Part shown: positions 1 through 10,801 of the stretch, one piece after another | How the letters are laid out: the number at the start of each line of letters is the position of its first letter | How positions within the stretch are numbered: position 1 is the first letter of the stretch | From: Variovorax sp. UMC13 | GTDB taxonomy: Bacteria; Pseudomonadota; Gammaproteobacteria; Burkholderiales; Burkholderiaceae_C | Direction: 5' to 3' | DNA length: 64,000 nt | NCBI RefSeq assembly: GCF_014170375.1 | Contig: NZ_LZZW01000010.1 | Location: 62,001 to 126,000, forward strand | Translations under genes and position numbers: made by a program | Notes under the pieces: generated by a model | Told to the model about the DNA's origin: nothing | What the model saw: the letters and a program-made list of their open reading frames with translations, nothing else | The model's database searches: none

Positions 1-650
1 CGGTGCATGCCTTCTGCCATGCGCTGCCCCGGACCTGGCACCAGATGGGCGTGCTGCTCTCGGCGGCCTCCTGCCTGTCGTGGTGGGCCGGCATCCAGCA
101 GGTGAGCGAGGAAGCGCTGCTGCGCGAACTCGACGCCTCGCCACCGGGCGACCCGGCCTGCTGGTTCGCGCCCTACTTGTCGGGCGAACGCACGCCGCAC
201 AACGACGTGGCGCTGCGCGCGGGCTTCCTGCAACTGTCGGCAGCGACCGACCGGCCCGCGATGACGCGCGCCCTGCTCGAGGGCGTGGCCTTCGCCTTAC
301 GCGACGCGCGCGATGCACTGGCGGCCGCCGGCACGGTGCTCACGCAGGCCGACCTGATCGGCGGCGGGGCCCGCTCGACGACCTGGAACCAGATCCTGGC
401 CGACGTGCTCGACCTGCCGCTGCACCAGGCGGCCGGTTCCCAGCACGGCTGCGCGCTCGGCGCGGCCCGGCTGGCCCGCGCGGCCGCCGACGGCGAGCGG
501 CTCTTCGCCAAGCCGCCGCGGCTGCGCAGCTTCGAGCCCGATGGCGCGCGCGCACGCCGCTACGACGCGATGCATGCGCGCTGGCAGCAGCTCTACGGCC
601 TGCTCCGGCACGCCCCTTCGGCCCACGCCCTCTCCACCGCTTCCTCCTGA
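1..650 (+). CDS. xylB: Xylulokinase, C-terminal part (5' end outside window)
   Basis: The reading frame is open from the window edge, so the true start lies upstream. The visible 215 or so residues match the C-terminal FGGY-kinase domain. They include a sugar-kinase segment WFAPYLSGERTPHND and the adenosine-binding GGGARSTTWNQILADVL. FGGY enzymes phosphorylate D-xylulose to xylulose 5-phosphate for the pentose phosphate pathway. Assignment to xylulose rather than another sugar rests on xylA following 18 bp downstream. The C-terminus (HAPSAHALSTASS) looks like an ordinary low-complexity end, with no sign of truncation. Confidence 0.85.
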   Translation, partial: VHAFCHALPRTWHQMGVLLSAASCLSWWAGIQQVSEEALLRELDASPPGDPACWFAPYLSGERTPHNDVALRAGFLQLSAATDRPAMTRALLEGVAFALRDARDALAAAGTVLTQADLIGGGARSTTWNQILADVLDLPLHQAAGSQHGCALGAARLARAAADGERLFAKPPRLRSFEPDGARARRYDAMHARWQQLYGLLRHAPSAHALSTASS

Positions 651-668
651 CCGACCTGGACCCACGCC

Positions 669-2021
669 ATGACCACTGAGCCCTCCGCCGCGGCACGCGC
701 CCCCTTCTTCGGCTTCGAACGCCCGATCGTCTTCCGCGGACCCGAGTTCCGCCCGTCGCCGGGCGAGCCCTTCGCCTACCGCTATTACGACAAGGACCGG
801 CTGGTGCTCGGCAAGCGCATGGAGGACCAGCTGCGCTTCGCGGTCTGCTATTGGCACAGCTTCGTCGGCGCGGGCCTCGATCCCTTCGGCGACGCGACCT
901 TCCAGCGGCCGTGGCACGGCCCCGGCGACCCGATGGCACAGGCGCTGCACAAGGCCGATGTGGCCTTCGACCTGTTCCGGCTGGTCGACACGCCCTTCTT
1001 CACCTTCCACGACCGCGATGTCGCGCCGGAGGGCGCAACGCTGGCCGAATCGAACCGCAACCTGCGTCAGGTCGCCAAGGTGTTCGAGCGCCATATCGCC
1101 GACACCGGCGTGCGCCTGCTCTGGGGCACCGCCAACCTGTTCTCGCACCGGCGCTACATGGCCGGCGGCGCGACCAACCCCGACCCCGAGGTCTTCACCC
1201 ATGCCGCCGCGCAGGTGAAGAACGCGCTCGACGTGACGCACGGCCTGGGCGGTGCCAACTACGTGCTGTGGGGCGGCCGCGAAGGCTACGAGACGCTGCT
1301 CAACACCGACCTCAAGCGCGAGCTGGCGCAGCTGGGCCGCTTCCTGAACCTGGTGGTCGAGCACAAGCACAAGATCGGCTTCAAGGGCCCGATCCTGCTC
1401 GAACCCAAGCCGGCCGAGCCGACCAAGCACCAGTACGACTACGACGTCGCGACGGTCTACGGCTTCCTGCAGGCGCACGGCCTGGAGAAGGAGGTGAAGG
1501 TCAACATCGAGCAGAACCATGCGCTGCTCGCGGGCCACACCTTCGAACACGAGATCGCGCTGGCCCATGCGCTGGGCATCTTCGGCTCGATCGACATGAA
1601 CCGGGGCGACGAACTGCTGGGCTGGGACACCGACCAGTTCCCCAACAACCTGCAGCACGTCGCGATGGCGCTGTACGAGGTGCTGCGCGCCGGCGGCCTG
1701 ACAACCGGCGGCCTCAACTTCGACGCCAAGCTGCGGCGCCAGTCGATCGACCCCAACGACCTGGTCTGGTCGCACGCGACGGCCATGGACCTGTGCGCCC
1801 GCGGCCTGCTGGTGGCCGAGGCCATGGTGCGCGACGGCGCCCTGCAGCGCCACGTCGACACGCGCTACGCGGGCTGGGACACGCCGCATGGCCAGTCGAT
1901 CCTGCGCGGCGAGGTGTCGCTGGCGGCGCTCGCGGCACAAGCCGAAGCCAATCCCGTCGAGCCGCAGCCCCGCTCGGCCGGGCAGGAACGGCTCGAGCAC
2001 CTCGTCAGCAGCTACCTCTGA
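669..2021 (+). CDS. xylA: Xylose isomerase
   Basis: The 450-residue protein has the usual length for a class II xylose isomerase, which interconverts D-xylose and D-xylulose with two divalent metals. Signature segments are [13 protein letters not shown] (catalytic His region), LWGGREGYE near residue 200, the metal-binding [13 protein letters not shown], and [20 protein letters not shown]. The ATG at 669 starts shortly after the xylB stop, and the N-terminus [14 protein letters not shown] is typical of the family. With xylB it forms the isomerase route of xylose use. The next gene begins 28 bp downstream, so cotranscription is likely. Confidence 0.97.
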   Translation: MTTEPSAAARAPFFGFERPIVFRGPEFRPSPGEPFAYRYYDKDRLVLGKRMEDQLRFAVCYWHSFVGAGLDPFGDATFQRPWHGPGDPMAQALHKADVAFDLFRLVDTPFFTFHDRDVAPEGATLAESNRNLRQVAKVFERHIADTGVRLLWGTANLFSHRRYMAGGATNPDPEVFTHAAAQVKNALDVTHGLGGANYVLWGGREGYETLLNTDLKRELAQLGRFLNLVVEHKHKIGFKGPILLEPKPAEPTKHQYDYDVATVYGFLQAHGLEKEVKVNIEQNHALLAGHTFEHEIALAHALGIFGSIDMNRGDELLGWDTDQFPNNLQHVAMALYEVLRAGGLTTGGLNFDAKLRRQSIDPNDLVWSHATAMDLCARGLLVAEAMVRDGALQRHVDTRYAGWDTPHGQSILRGEVSLAALAAQAEANPVEPQPRSAGQERLEHLVSSYL

Positions 2022-2049
2022 AAAAACGACCGCCACTAAGGAGCGAGAC

Positions 2050-3120
2050 ATGGCCAGCAACATCAAGGGCCCAGGCATCTACCTGGCCCAGTTCGCAAGC
2101 GACGAAGCCCCCTTCGACTCCTGGCAGTCGATCACGCGCTGGGCCGGCAGCCTCGGCTTCAAGGGGGTGCAGATACCCTCATGGGACGCGCGCATCTTCG
2201 ACCTGCGCCGGGCGGCGGAATCGAACACCTACTGCGACGAGGTGGCGGGCATCGCGCGCGAAAACGGCGTGGAGATCACCGAGCTGGGCACCCACCTGCA
2301 GGGCCAGCTGGTGGCCGTGCACCCGGCCTACGACGAAGCCTTCGACGGCTTCGCGCCGGAGGCCGTGCGGCGCAACCCCCAGGCGCGCCAGGCCTGGGCG
2401 GTGGAGCAGATGCTGCTGTCGGCACGCGCCTCGCGCCACCTGGGCCTCAAGAGCAACGTGAGCTTTCCGGGCGCGCTGGCCTGGCCCTACCTCTACCCGT
2501 GGCCGCAGCGGCCCGCGGGCCTGATCGAGGCTGCCTTCGACGAGCTGGCCAAGCGCTGGCGCCCGATCTTCGACGCCTTCGACGAAGCCGACTGCAACGT
2601 CTGCTTCGAACTGCATCCGGGCGAGGACCTGTTCGACGGCACCACCTTCGAGATGTTCCTGCAGCGCGTGGACGACCATCCGCGCTGCTGCATCAACTAC
2701 GACCCCTCGCACTTCCTGCTGCAGCAGCTCGACTACCTCGAATTCATCGACATCTACCACGCGCGCATCAAGTCCCTGCACATCAAGGATGCCGAGTTCC
2801 GCCCCACCGGCCGCCAGGGCGTCTATTCGGGCTACCAGCCGTGGATCGAGCGCGCGGGACGCTTCCGCTCGCTGGGCGACGGCCAGATCGACTTCGGCGC
2901 CATCTTCTCCAAGATGGCCCAGTACGGCTACGACAGCTGGGCCGTGCTCGAATGGGAATGCTGCCTCAAGCACCCCGAGACCGGCGCGGCGGAAGGCGCG
3001 GCCTTCATCCGCAACCACATCATCCGGGTCACGGAGAAGGCCTTCGACGACTTCGCCGGCGGCCAGAAGGACCCGGCGCAGCTGCGCCGCATGCTGGGCC
3101 TGGAGCCGGTGGCGCCATGA
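2050..3120 (+). CDS. Sugar phosphate isomerase/epimerase (TIM barrel)
   Basis: The 356-residue protein belongs to the AP-endonuclease-2-like TIM-barrel family of sugar (phosphate) isomerases/epimerases. Visible features are an N-terminal strand GIYLAQFASDEAP, metal-binding candidates CFELHPGED and NYDPSHFL, HIKDAEFRPTG, and a late WAVLEWECC segment. I chose the ATG at 2050 because AAGGAG lies about 8 bp upstream. The open frame extends further 5', but only into xylA. It overlaps the next gene by ATGA. Its location between xylA and an oxidoreductase suggests a sugar or inositol-type isomerisation or epimerisation; the substrate cannot be read from the sequence. Confidence 0.85.
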   Translation: MASNIKGPGIYLAQFASDEAPFDSWQSITRWAGSLGFKGVQIPSWDARIFDLRRAAESNTYCDEVAGIARENGVEITELGTHLQGQLVAVHPAYDEAFDGFAPEAVRRNPQARQAWAVEQMLLSARASRHLGLKSNVSFPGALAWPYLYPWPQRPAGLIEAAFDELAKRWRPIFDAFDEADCNVCFELHPGEDLFDGTTFEMFLQRVDDHPRCCINYDPSHFLLQQLDYLEFIDIYHARIKSLHIKDAEFRPTGRQGVYSGYQPWIERAGRFRSLGDGQIDFGAIFSKMAQYGYDSWAVLEWECCLKHPETGAAEGAAFIRNHIIRVTEKAFDDFAGGQKDPAQLRRMLGLEPVAP

Positions 3121-4289
3121 CGATCGAAGCCAGCTACAGCCATGCGGAGGCGGCGAGCGCCCGCATCCGCCTGGGCATGGTGGGCGGCGGCGAAGGCGCC
3201 TTCATCGGCGCCGTGCACCGCATCGCCGCGCGGCTCGACGACCAGTTCGTGCTGAGCGCCGGCGCGCTCTCCTCCACGCCGGAGAAGGCGGCCCGCTCTG
3301 CCGCCGCGATCGGCCTCGCGCGCAGCTACCCCGACTACCGCACCATGGCGCGCGAGGAGTCCGCGCGCGCCGACGGCATCGAGGTCGTGACCATCGTGAC
3401 GCCCAACGACCAGCACGCGGCCGTGGCCGAGGCCTTTCTCGAGGCCGGCACCCACGTGATCTGCGACAAGCCCGTGACCACCACGGTCGCGGACGCGCAG
3501 CGGCTGCAGGCGATCGCGCAGGCGCACGGCCGCATCTTCGCCGTGACCTACAACTACACCGGCTACCCCATGGTGCGCCAGGCGCGCCGCATGGTGCGCG
3601 ACGGCGAGCTGGGCGAGATCCGGCTGGTGCAGGTCGAGTACCCCCAGGACTGGCTGACCGAGCAACTCGAGACCACCGGCCAGAAGCAGGCGGCCTGGCG
3701 CACCGACCCGCGGCGCTCGGGCCCGGGCGGCTGCATCGGGGACATCGGCACGCACGCCTACCAGCTCGCGGGCTTCATCGCGGGCATGCAGCCCTCGCAG
3801 CTGTGCGCCGAACTCAGCACCTTCGTGCGCGGCCGCGCGCTCGACGACAACGTGCAGATCATGCTGCGCTATGCCAACGGCGCGCGCGGCATGCTCTGGG
3901 CCAGCCAGGTCGCGCCGGGCAACGAGAACGCGCTGCGCATCCGCGTCTACGGCAGCCGCGCCGGGCTCGAGTGGCAGCAGGAGCAGCCCAACAGGCTGCA
4001 GGTGTCGCGCTTCGGCGAGGCGCCGCAGACCCTCTCGCGCGGCAGCGGCACGGCCCATGCGGACGCGGCCCGCGTCACGCGCCTGCCCGCGGGCCATCCC
4101 GAGGGCTACTTCGAAGGCTTCGCCACGCTCTACAGCGAGATCGGCCATGCCATCCGCGCGGCGCGCGACGGCCGCGCGCCGGCTCAGGAAGTGAACTTCC
4201 CGACGCTGGAGGACGGCATCCACGGCGTCGCCTTCATCGAAGCGGCCATCCGCTCGTCCGCCGGCGGCGGCCTCTGGGTCGGTGTGTGA
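3117..4289 (+). CDS. Gfo/Idh/MocA-family oxidoreductase
   Basis: The product has 390 residues. An N-terminal Rossmann fold ([18 protein letters not shown], residues 17-34) binds NAD(P). It is followed by the family motif [10 protein letters not shown], containing the catalytic-site lysine of the EKP/DKP type, and a C-terminal beta-sheet dimerisation and substrate domain. [17 protein letters not shown] carries the typical GD-GTH active-site residues. Family members oxidise or reduce sugars, inositols or sugar acids. The ATG overlaps the upstream stop (ATGA), indicating translational coupling. It could supply a sugar 1-dehydrogenase step, or act with the upstream isomerase on an imported polyol. 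This is inference from context. Confidence 0.88.
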   Translation: MTIEASYSHAEAASARIRLGMVGGGEGAFIGAVHRIAARLDDQFVLSAGALSSTPEKAARSAAAIGLARSYPDYRTMAREESARADGIEVVTIVTPNDQHAAVAEAFLEAGTHVICDKPVTTTVADAQRLQAIAQAHGRIFAVTYNYTGYPMVRQARRMVRDGELGEIRLVQVEYPQDWLTEQLETTGQKQAAWRTDPRRSGPGGCIGDIGTHAYQLAGFIAGMQPSQLCAELSTFVRGRALDDNVQIMLRYANGARGMLWASQVAPGNENALRIRVYGSRAGLEWQQEQPNRLQVSRFGEAPQTLSRGSGTAHADAARVTRLPAGHPEGYFEGFATLYSEIGHAIRAARDGRAPAQEVNFPTLEDGIHGVAFIEAAIRSSAGGGLWVGV

Positions 4290-4290
4290 G

Positions 4291-5775
4291 ATGAGCCTGC
4301 ACGTCCGCTTCGACGCGATCACGAAGACCTTCGGGCCGGTGCAGGTGCTGCACGGCGTGAGCTTCGACATCGCGCCCGGCACCGTGCTGGGCCTGCTCGG
4401 GGAGAACGGCGCGGGCAAGTCCACGCTGATGAAGATCCTCTCGGGCTACGAGGTCCCCAGCGGCGGCACGCTGTCGATCGACGGCCAAGCGCGCGCTTTC
4501 CGGAGCTCGCGCGACGCGGAGGACGCGGGCGTGGTGCTGATCCACCAGGAGTTCAACCTGGCCGAGGATCTCACGGTGGTGCAGAACATCTTCCTCGGAC
4601 GCGAGCAACGCCGGGGCTGGCGGCTCGACGACGAGGGCATGCGCCGCGCGGCGCAGGAGGCGCTGGGCGCGGTCGGGCTCGCGGTCGATCCCGACACCCG
4701 GGTGCGTGACCTGATCGTGGCCGAGAAGCAGCTGGTGGAGATCGCCAAGGCGTTGTCGCGCAGCGCGCGGCTGCTGGTGATGGACGAGCCCACGGCCACG
4801 CTCACGCCGTCCGAGAGCCAGCGGCTCTTCGGCCTGATCCGCACCCTGCGCGCGCAGGGCGTGACCATCGTCTACATCTCGCACAAGCTCGACGAGGTCG
4901 CACGGATCACCGACGAGATCGTGGTCATGCGCGACGGCCGCTTCGTCATGCGCGGGCCGACCGCGCAGCATTCGCGCCAGCAGATGGCGAACCTGATGGT
5001 CGGGCGCGAACTCTCCAACATGTTCCCCGTGCGGCGCCAGCCTGGGCCGGCGGCGCCGCTGCTGGCCGTGCGCGGGCTGAACGTGCCGGGCTGGGCGCGC
5101 GACGTGAGCTTCGAGGTGCGGCCCGGCGAGATCCTCGGCTTCGCCGGGCTGGTGGGCGCGGGCCGCACCGAACTGTTCGAAGGGCTGCTGGGCCTGCGCG
5201 CGCGCGAGGGCGGCACCGTCGAGATCGAAGGGGAAGCGGTCGCCTTCGCCGATCCGCGTGCCGCGGCGCGCGCCGGCCTCACCTACCTGAGCGAAGACCG
5301 CAAGGGCTGCGGCCTGCACGTGCGGCTGCCGCTGCAGGACAACCTCACGCTGATGGACCTGGACCGCCACGCGCACCCCTGGCTCGACCGCCGCTCCGAA
5401 GCCGCGGCGCTGACGCGCGCGGTGGCGGACTTCGGCATCCGCACGCGCGACCTGGGCGCGCGCGCCGGCGCCCTGTCGGGCGGCAACCAGCAGAAGCTGG
5501 CGATGGCCAAGGTGCTGCAGCCCGGCCCGCGCGTGGTGGTGCTGGACGAGCCCACGCGCGGCGTCGACGTCGGCGCCAAGCGCGACATCTATTTCCTGAT
5601 CGACCAGCTGGCGGCCGCGGGCCGTGGCGTGGTCGTCATCTCGTCGGAGCTGATGGAACTGATCGGCCTGTGCCACCGCGTCGTCGTGATGCGTGCCGGC
5701 ACGGTCCAGGCCACGCTCGACGCCGACCACCTGACCGAAGAGGAGCTCATCGCGCATGCCACCGGCACCCACTGA
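4291..5775 (+). CDS. Sugar ABC transporter ATP-binding protein (RbsA/XylG type)
   Basis: The 494-residue protein has two ABC domains in tandem, the layout of carbohydrate-uptake (CUT2) ATPases. The first domain has Walker A GENGAGKS near residue 36 and Walker [12 protein letters not shown]. The second has the degenerate Walker [10 protein letters not shown] typical of this family, an intact LSGGNQQK signature and Walker [13 protein letters not shown]. The ATG at 4291 lies one base after the preceding stop. The reading frame could start at a GTG 9 bp earlier, but that would overlap the preceding gene without need. It powers the permease and binding protein encoded next. Xylose or a related monosaccharide is the likely cargo. 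Confidence 0.93.
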   Translation: MSLHVRFDAITKTFGPVQVLHGVSFDIAPGTVLGLLGENGAGKSTLMKILSGYEVPSGGTLSIDGQARAFRSSRDAEDAGVVLIHQEFNLAEDLTVVQNIFLGREQRRGWRLDDEGMRRAAQEALGAVGLAVDPDTRVRDLIVAEKQLVEIAKALSRSARLLVMDEPTATLTPSESQRLFGLIRTLRAQGVTIVYISHKLDEVARITDEIVVMRDGRFVMRGPTAQHSRQQMANLMVGRELSNMFPVRRQPGPAAPLLAVRGLNVPGWARDVSFEVRPGEILGFAGLVGAGRTELFEGLLGLRAREGGTVEIEGEAVAFADPRAAARAGLTYLSEDRKGCGLHVRLPLQDNLTLMDLDRHAHPWLDRRSEAAALTRAVADFGIRTRDLGARAGALSGGNQQKLAMAKVLQPGPRVVVLDEPTRGVDVGAKRDIYFLIDQLAAAGRGVVVISSELMELIGLCHRVVVMRAGTVQATLDADHLTEEELIAHATGTH

Positions 5776-6796
5776 CAGCCTGACGCCGCCCATCGGCGTC
5801 GACCCGACGACGACCCCGCCGGCGCGCCGCGGCGGCACGCCCTGGCGCCAGCGCCTGCGCGAGGTCGGGCCGATCGCCGGCCTGGTGCTGCTGTGCATCG
5901 CGGGCACGCTGCTCAACCCCGACTTCGCGACCTGGGACAACGCGATGAACGTGCTGACCCGCACGGCCTTCATCGGCATCATCGCGGTGGGCATGAGCTT
6001 CGTCATCATCAGCGGCGGCATCGACCTCTCGGTGGGCTCGATGGCGGCGCTGATCGCGGGCTGCATGATCCTGGTGATGAACGCGCTGGCGCCGCACATC
6101 GGCTCGCCGGTGACGGCGGTGCTGCTGGGCATGGCGGTGGCGCTGGTGCTGGGCGCGTCCTTCGGCCTGGCCCATGGCCTGCTCATCACCAAGGGGCGCA
6201 TCGAACCCTTCATCGTGACGCTGGGCACGCTCGGCATCTTCCGCGCCTACCTCACCTACTTCGCCAACGGCGGCGCGATCACGCTCGACGGCACGCTGTC
6301 GGACGTCTACAGCCCGGTGTACTACGCGAGCTGGCTCGGCATCCCGGTGCCGATCTGGGTCTTCGCGGCGATGGCGCTGGCGGGCGCCTTCCTGCTGAAC
6401 CGCACGCGCTACGGCCGCTACGTGCAGGCCATCGGTTCCAACGAGCAGGTGGCGCGCTACTCGGCGGTGGCGGTCGACCGCGTGAAGATCCTCACCTACG
6501 TGCTGCTGGGCTGCTGCGTGGCGGTGGCCACGCTGCTCTACGTGCCGCGCCTGGGCTCGGCCTCGCCCACCACCGGGCTGCTCTGGGAGCTCGAGGCGAT
6601 CGCCGCCGTGATCGTGGGCGGCACCGCGCTCAAGGGCGGCGAGGGCCGCATCCTCGGCACCGTGATCGGCGCCGTGCTGCTCTCCGTCATCAGCAACCTA
6701 TTGAACCTGACCAGCATCATCAGCGTGTACCTGAACGCGGCTGTGCAGGGCTTCGTGATCATCATCGTGGCCTTTCTGCAAAGAGGCCGGCGATGA
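5756..6796 (+). CDS. Sugar ABC transporter permease (RbsC/XylH type)
   Basis: This 346-residue inner-membrane protein has about nine hydrophobic segments and a 45-residue soluble N-terminus rich in proline and arginine. The conserved CUT2 permease segments [17 protein letters not shown] and VNALKGGEG-like [15 protein letters not shown] are both visible. The start overlaps the end of the ATPase gene by 20 bp, which indicates tight coupling. It forms the translocation pore for the same monosaccharide handled by its ATPase and binding-protein neighbours. The exact sugar is unknown. Confidence 0.93.
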   Translation: MPPAPTDSLTPPIGVDPTTTPPARRGGTPWRQRLREVGPIAGLVLLCIAGTLLNPDFATWDNAMNVLTRTAFIGIIAVGMSFVIISGGIDLSVGSMAALIAGCMILVMNALAPHIGSPVTAVLLGMAVALVLGASFGLAHGLLITKGRIEPFIVTLGTLGIFRAYLTYFANGGAITLDGTLSDVYSPVYYASWLGIPVPIWVFAAMALAGAFLLNRTRYGRYVQAIGSNEQVARYSAVAVDRVKILTYVLLGCCVAVATLLYVPRLGSASPTTGLLWELEAIAAVIVGGTALKGGEGRILGTVIGAVLLSVISNLLNLTSIISVYLNAAVQGFVIIIVAFLQRGRR

Positions 6797-6866
6797 CGAT
6801 TCGCGCGTGGGCCAGCCGGCCGCGCGCGGACTTTGGCGCCCAAGAAAACCCATCAGGAGACATATC

Positions 6867-7820
6867 ATGGACAGAAGGCTTTTTTCCGCAATGGCACTCG
6901 CAGCGTGTGCGCTGTGCTCCACCGCGTCCCTTGCCGACAGCAAGTCGGTGATGGGCGTGTCCGTCCCCGCCGCCACGCACGGCTGGACCGGCGGCGTCGT
7001 GTACTGGGCCAACCGCACCAAGGCCGAACTGGAGAAGCAGTACCCCGGCATGAAGGTGTTCGTGAAGACGGCCGGCTCGGCCACCGAGCAGGCCAACCAG
7101 ATCCAGGACCTGCAGACGGTCAACAAGATCGACACGCTGGTGATCCTGCCCTTCGAGTCGGCGCCGCTGACCAAGCCGGTGGCGCAGGTCAAGGGCAAGG
7201 GCGTGTTCGTGACCGTGGTCGACCGCGGCCTGACCGACCCGGGCGCCCAGGACGCCTACGTGGCGGGCGACAACCCGGGCTTCGGCAAGGTCGCGGCCGA
7301 GTACATGGCCAAGGCCATGGGCGGCAAGGGCAACCTCGTGATCCTGCGCGGCATTCCGACCGTGATCGACAACCAGCGCGTGGATGCCTTCAACGAGGTC
7401 ATGAAGGCGAATCCCGGCATCAAGGTGCTCGACGCCAAGCACGGCAACTGGAACCGCGACGACGCCTTCAAGGTGATGCAGGACTACCTCACGCGCTTCA
7501 AGCAGATCGACGCGGTCTGGGCCTCGGACGACGACATGGCCGTCGGCGTGCAGAAGGCGATCGAGCAGGCCAAGCGCAGCGACGTGAAGCTGGTCGTGGG
7601 CGGCGCCGGGTCCAAGGACTACATCAAGAAGGTGATGGACGGCGACAAGATCGTCTCGGCCGACGTGACCTACGCCCCGAGCATGATCGCCGACGCCATG
7701 AAGATGACGGCCGAGGCCCGCGCGAGCGGCAAGCCGATGGCCGCCTCGACCATCATCCCCTCGGTGCTGGTCACCAAGGACAACGCGGCGAAGTACTACT
7801 TCCCGGATTCGCCGCACTGA
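6867..7820 (+). CDS. Periplasmic sugar-binding protein of ABC importer (RbsB type)
   Basis: The 317-residue protein begins with a Sec signal peptide ([17 protein letters not shown], cleavage probably after SLA). A type I periplasmic-binding fold follows, with [20 protein letters not shown] at the N-lobe sugar site and [16 protein letters not shown] in the C-lobe. AGGAG upstream fixes the ATG at 6867 over longer in-frame extensions. It is the last gene of the plus-strand operon. The next gene converges from the other strand after only 21 bp, with no clear terminator hairpin between them. It captures the monosaccharide for the ATPase/permease pair upstream. Confidence 0.93.
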   Translation: MDRRLFSAMALAACALCSTASLADSKSVMGVSVPAATHGWTGGVVYWANRTKAELEKQYPGMKVFVKTAGSATEQANQIQDLQTVNKIDTLVILPFESAPLTKPVAQVKGKGVFVTVVDRGLTDPGAQDAYVAGDNPGFGKVAAEYMAKAMGGKGNLVILRGIPTVIDNQRVDAFNEVMKANPGIKVLDAKHGNWNRDDAFKVMQDYLTRFKQIDAVWASDDDMAVGVQKAIEQAKRSDVKLVVGGAGSKDYIKKVMDGDKIVSADVTYAPSMIADAMKMTAEARASGKPMAASTIIPSVLVTKDNAAKYYFPDSPH

Positions 7821-7841
7821 GGACGCGCCGGCCGCACGCGG

Positions 7842-9623
7842 TCAATGGTTGTGCCGCGGCGTCTTCTCGGAGATGCGCTGGAAGGACAGCGCGAAGTCCA
7901 TCGTCGCGCCATCCACCAGCTGCCCGGTCTTCTCGCGATAGAGCGCCTCCCAGGGCGAATGGCTCGCGGGCACGGGCGGTGCCGGCAGCTCGCGGCGCCG
8001 GCGCTCGATCTCCTCGGGTGCCACCAGCGCGTCGCAGCGGCGCGCGTTGAGATCGACCCGGACCCGGTCGCCGGTCTGCAGCCAGCTCAGGCCGCCGCCC
8101 ACCGCGCTCTCGGGCGAGACGTGCAGGATCGACGGGCTGTCCGCCGTCCCCGACTGGCGGCCGTCGCCCAGCGTGGGCAGCGTCATGATGCCGCGCTGGA
8201 TCAGCGCATCGGGCGGCTGCATGTTGACCACCTCTGCCGAGCCGGGCCAGCCGATCGGTCCCGCTCCGCGCATCACCAGGATGCAGCCCTCGTCGATGGC
8301 CAGGGCCGGATCGTTGATGCGCCGGTGGTAGTCGTCCGAACTCTCGAACACCACGGCCCGCGCCTCGAAGATGCCCTCCTCGCCCGGCCGGTTCAGGTAG
8401 TGCTCGCGGAAGCGCTCGGAGATCACCGAGGTCTTCAGGATCGCGAAGTCGAACAGGTTGCCCTTGAGCACCACGAAGCCGGCCTGCTGCATCAGCGGCG
8501 CCGCGAAAGGAAGGATCACTTCGCGGTCGCTGGCCTCGCGGCCCTGCAGGTTCTCGTCGACGGTCTTGCCGGTGACGCTCAGGCACCCGCCGTGCAGCCG
8601 CCCCGCCTGCTGCAGCTCCCACATCACGGCCGGCACGCCGCCCGCGCGGAAGAAGCGCTCGCCCAGGTAGCGGCCCGCCGGCTGCATGTTGACCAGCAGC
8701 GGCAGGTCGTAGGCGTGGTCGGTCCAGTCCTGCGCCTGCAGCTCGACGCCGGCATGGCGCGCCATGGCCATGATGTGCACCTGCGAATTGCTGGAGCCGC
8801 CGGCACAGCTGACCACCGACAGCGCGTTGAGGAAGCTCTCGCGGGTCAGGATGCGCGAAGGCCGCAGGTCCTCGAAGGCCATCTCGACGATGCGCCGGCC
8901 GGTCTCGTAGGCCATCTGGCCGCGCTCGCGGTACGGCGCGGGAATGGCCGCGCAGCCCGGCAGCGACATGCCCAGCGCCTCGGCCACGGCATTCATGGTG
9001 GACGCGGTCCCCATGGTGCTGCAGTGGCCCGCCGAGGGGGCGCTGCTGCAGGCGCGCTGCAGGAACTCTTCCTCGTCGATCTCGCCGGCCGCGAGCTGCC
9101 GGCGGCTGCGCCAGATCACGGTGCCCGAGCCCACCAGTTCGCCGCCATGCCAGCCGTCGAGCATCGGCCCGCCCGAGAGCACGATGGCCGGGATGTCGAC
9201 CGTGGAGGCGGCCATCAGGCCCGCGGGCGTGGTCTTGTCGCAGCCGGTGGTGAGCACCACCGCATCGATCGGGTAGCCGTACAGGATCTCGACCAGGCCG
9301 AGGTAGGCCAGGTTGCGGTCCAGCGCCGCCGTGGGCCGGCGGCAGTTCTCGAAGATCGGATGCACCGGGAACTCCATCGGGATGCCGCCGGCATCGCGGA
9401 TGCCGTCGCGCACGCGGCGCGCCAGGTCCAGGTGGATGCGGTTGCAGGGCGAGAGGTCGCTGCCGGTCTGCGCGATGCCGATGATGGGCCGCCCCGAGCG
9501 CAGCTCTTCGGGCGTCAGCCCATAGTTCATGAAGCGCTCGAGATACAGCGCGGTCATGTCCGAGCGCTCCGGATCCGCGAACCATTCGCGGGAGCGCAGC
9601 GGGCGGCGGGGGATCTTTTCCAT
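7842..9623 (-). CDS. IlvD/Edd-family sugar-acid dehydratase, D-xylonate dehydratase-like
   Basis: The product has 593 residues. It strongly resembles, from memory, the Caulobacter D-xylonate dehydratase type: [70 protein letters not shown]-like [19 protein letters not shown], and a terminal PRHNH. Cysteines in PCNR, TGCDK and AGHCST are candidates for the iron-sulfur ligands. Such enzymes dehydrate a pentonate to the 2-keto-3-deoxy acid. It is the last gene of the minus-strand operon. The start at 9623 follows AAGAAAAGAACCCT, and longer in-frame extensions overlap the upstream gene. L-arabinonate or a hexonate is an alternative substrate. Confidence 0.9.
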   Translation of the reverse strand: MEKIPRRPLRSREWFADPERSDMTALYLERFMNYGLTPEELRSGRPIIGIAQTGSDLSPCNRIHLDLARRVRDGIRDAGGIPMEFPVHPIFENCRRPTAALDRNLAYLGLVEILYGYPIDAVVLTTGCDKTTPAGLMAASTVDIPAIVLSGGPMLDGWHGGELVGSGTVIWRSRRQLAAGEIDEEEFLQRACSSAPSAGHCSTMGTASTMNAVAEALGMSLPGCAAIPAPYRERGQMAYETGRRIVEMAFEDLRPSRILTRESFLNALSVVSCAGGSSNSQVHIMAMARHAGVELQAQDWTDHAYDLPLLVNMQPAGRYLGERFFRAGGVPAVMWELQQAGRLHGGCLSVTGKTVDENLQGREASDREVILPFAAPLMQQAGFVVLKGNLFDFAILKTSVISERFREHYLNRPGEEGIFEARAVVFESSDDYHRRINDPALAIDEGCILVMRGAGPIGWPGSAEVVNMQPPDALIQRGIMTLPTLGDGRQSGTADSPSILHVSPESAVGGGLSWLQTGDRVRVDLNARRCDALVAPEEIERRRRELPAPPVPASHSPWEALYREKTGQLVDGATMDFALSFQRISEKTPRHNH

Positions 9624-9667
9624 AGGGTTCTTTTCTTGAAATGGGAACGGTGACCAGGCACCGGGAT

Positions 9668-10030
9668 TCATGTCGCGTTCGACGAGAGCGCGAACACCCG
9701 TGCGTCGAACACCGTGTGGAAGACCGCGCCTTCGAACATCTCGAGCAGCGCGCGCGAGGCCTGCTGGCTTTCGCGGCGGACCGGCGAGGCCAGGGCGGCC
9801 GCGATGTCCTCGTGGCTGTCGAAGTGCATGACGAGCACCAGCGGCAGCGCGGGGTCCGCCACGTCGCTCTGGTGCTGGCGCAGCACGCGCACGTCCCGCA
9901 CGGCGGGAAAACGCGTCCACAGCGGCACCATGCGTTCATCGACATGGCGATGGAACGCGTCTTCCATGCCCGGCCTGATGCGTCCGTTGAAGAAGGCGCA
10001 GCGCACGAGCCGTGGCAGGTCTGTTGTCAT
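9668..10030 (-). CDS. Small dimeric alpha/beta-barrel-like protein, function unknown
   Basis: This 120-residue protein is predicted soluble. The alternation of VRCAFFNGRI, VRDVRVLRQH and LVLVMHFDSHEDIAAALAS resembles the ferredoxin-like dimeric barrel of EthD/ABM or sugar-mutarotase-type proteins. It sits between an SDR gene (15 bp upstream) and the dehydratase gene (44 bp downstream) in one operon. A mutarotase-like or accessory role in sugar-acid catabolism is possible but not shown. No catalytic residues can be named with confidence. Confidence 0.75.
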   Translation of the reverse strand: MTTDLPRLVRCAFFNGRIRPGMEDAFHRHVDERMVPLWTRFPAVRDVRVLRQHQSDVADPALPLVLVMHFDSHEDIAAALASPVRRESQQASRALLEMFEGAVFHTVFDARVFALSSNAT

Positions 10031-10045
10031 GGAGATGACCGCGCC

Positions 10046-10801
10046 TCAGCCGCGCCCGACGAAGGGCATGTGGCTGGCCATCACGTTCATCGACAGCACG
10101 TTGGCCTCCAGCGGCAGGCTGTCCATGTACAGGATCGCGCGCACCACGTTGTCCATGCCCATGCGCGGCTCCGCCTTGAGCGACCCGTCAGCCTGCAGCG
10201 TGCCCTGGGCCATGAGCGCGCTCATGTCGCTGACCACGTTGCCGATGTCGATCTGCCCGCAGGCGATGTTGTAGGGACGCCCGTCGAGCGATGCGGCCTT
10301 GGTCAGGCCGGTGATGGCGTGCTTGGTCGCGGTGTAGGGCGCGGCCTGCGGCCGCGGCGCATGCGCCGAGATCGAGCCGTTGTTGATGATCCGGCCGCCC
10401 TGGGGCGACTGCTTCTTCATCAACCGGAACGCGCCCTGCGCGCACAGGAAGGCGCCGGTGAGGTTCACGTTCACGGCCTGGACCCAGTGCGCGTACTCGA
10501 TGTCTTCCAGCGAACGCTGCGGCGTGAACACGCCGGCGTTGTTGAACAGCAGGTCCAGCCGGCCCCATGTCGCCTCGATGGTGCCGAACAGGCGGCCCAC
10601 CGCATCGACGTCGCTGATGTCGCAGGGCACGACCAGCGCGCGGTCGGCCGCGCCCGCACCCGCGCTGTCGACGACATCCTGCAATGCCTGCGCCTTGCGG
10701 GCGGCCAGCACGACCCGGTAGCCGGCCTCGAGCAGGCCCAGCGCGACACTGCGCCCGATGCCCGAGCTGGCGCCCGTCACCAACGCGATCTTCGGGTTCA
10801 T
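10046..10801 (-). CDS. Short-chain dehydrogenase/reductase (SDR)
   Basis: The 251-residue classical SDR has the cofactor motif TGASSGIG at residues 9-16, NNAG, an active-site Ser in NNGSISAHAP, and YTATK. The ATG at 10801 overlaps the stop of the upstream FAH gene (ATGA), which favours it over an in-frame ATG 12 bp earlier. The operon also encodes a second, DHRS6-like SDR. This one could be the sugar 1-dehydrogenase feeding the dehydratase, or an oxidoreductase for a downstream aldehyde or keto acid. Specificity cannot be read from the sequence. Confidence 0.9.
   Translation of the reverse strand: MNPKIALVTGASSGIGRSVALGLLEAGYRVVLAARKAQALQDVVDSAGAGAADRALVVPCDISDVDAVGRLFGTIEATWGRLDLLFNNAGVFTPQRSLEDIEYAHWVQAVNVNLTGAFLCAQGAFRLMKKQSPQGGRIINNGSISAHAPRPQAAPYTATKHAITGLTKAASLDGRPYNIACGQIDIGNVVSDMSALMAQGTLQADGSLKAEPRMGMDNVVRAILYMDSLPLEANVLSMNVMASHMPFVGRG

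Noticed and set aside
297..2078. Long minus-strand open frame (593 codons) across xylB/xylA
   Set aside because: It lies antisense to xylA, whose family motifs are clear. High GC leaves long antisense frames without stops, and the translation shows no family features.
7845..9653. 602-codon plus-strand open frame opposite the dehydratase
   Set aside because: It is a mirror of the IlvD/Edd gene, rich in Arg/Ala/His, with no motif of its own.
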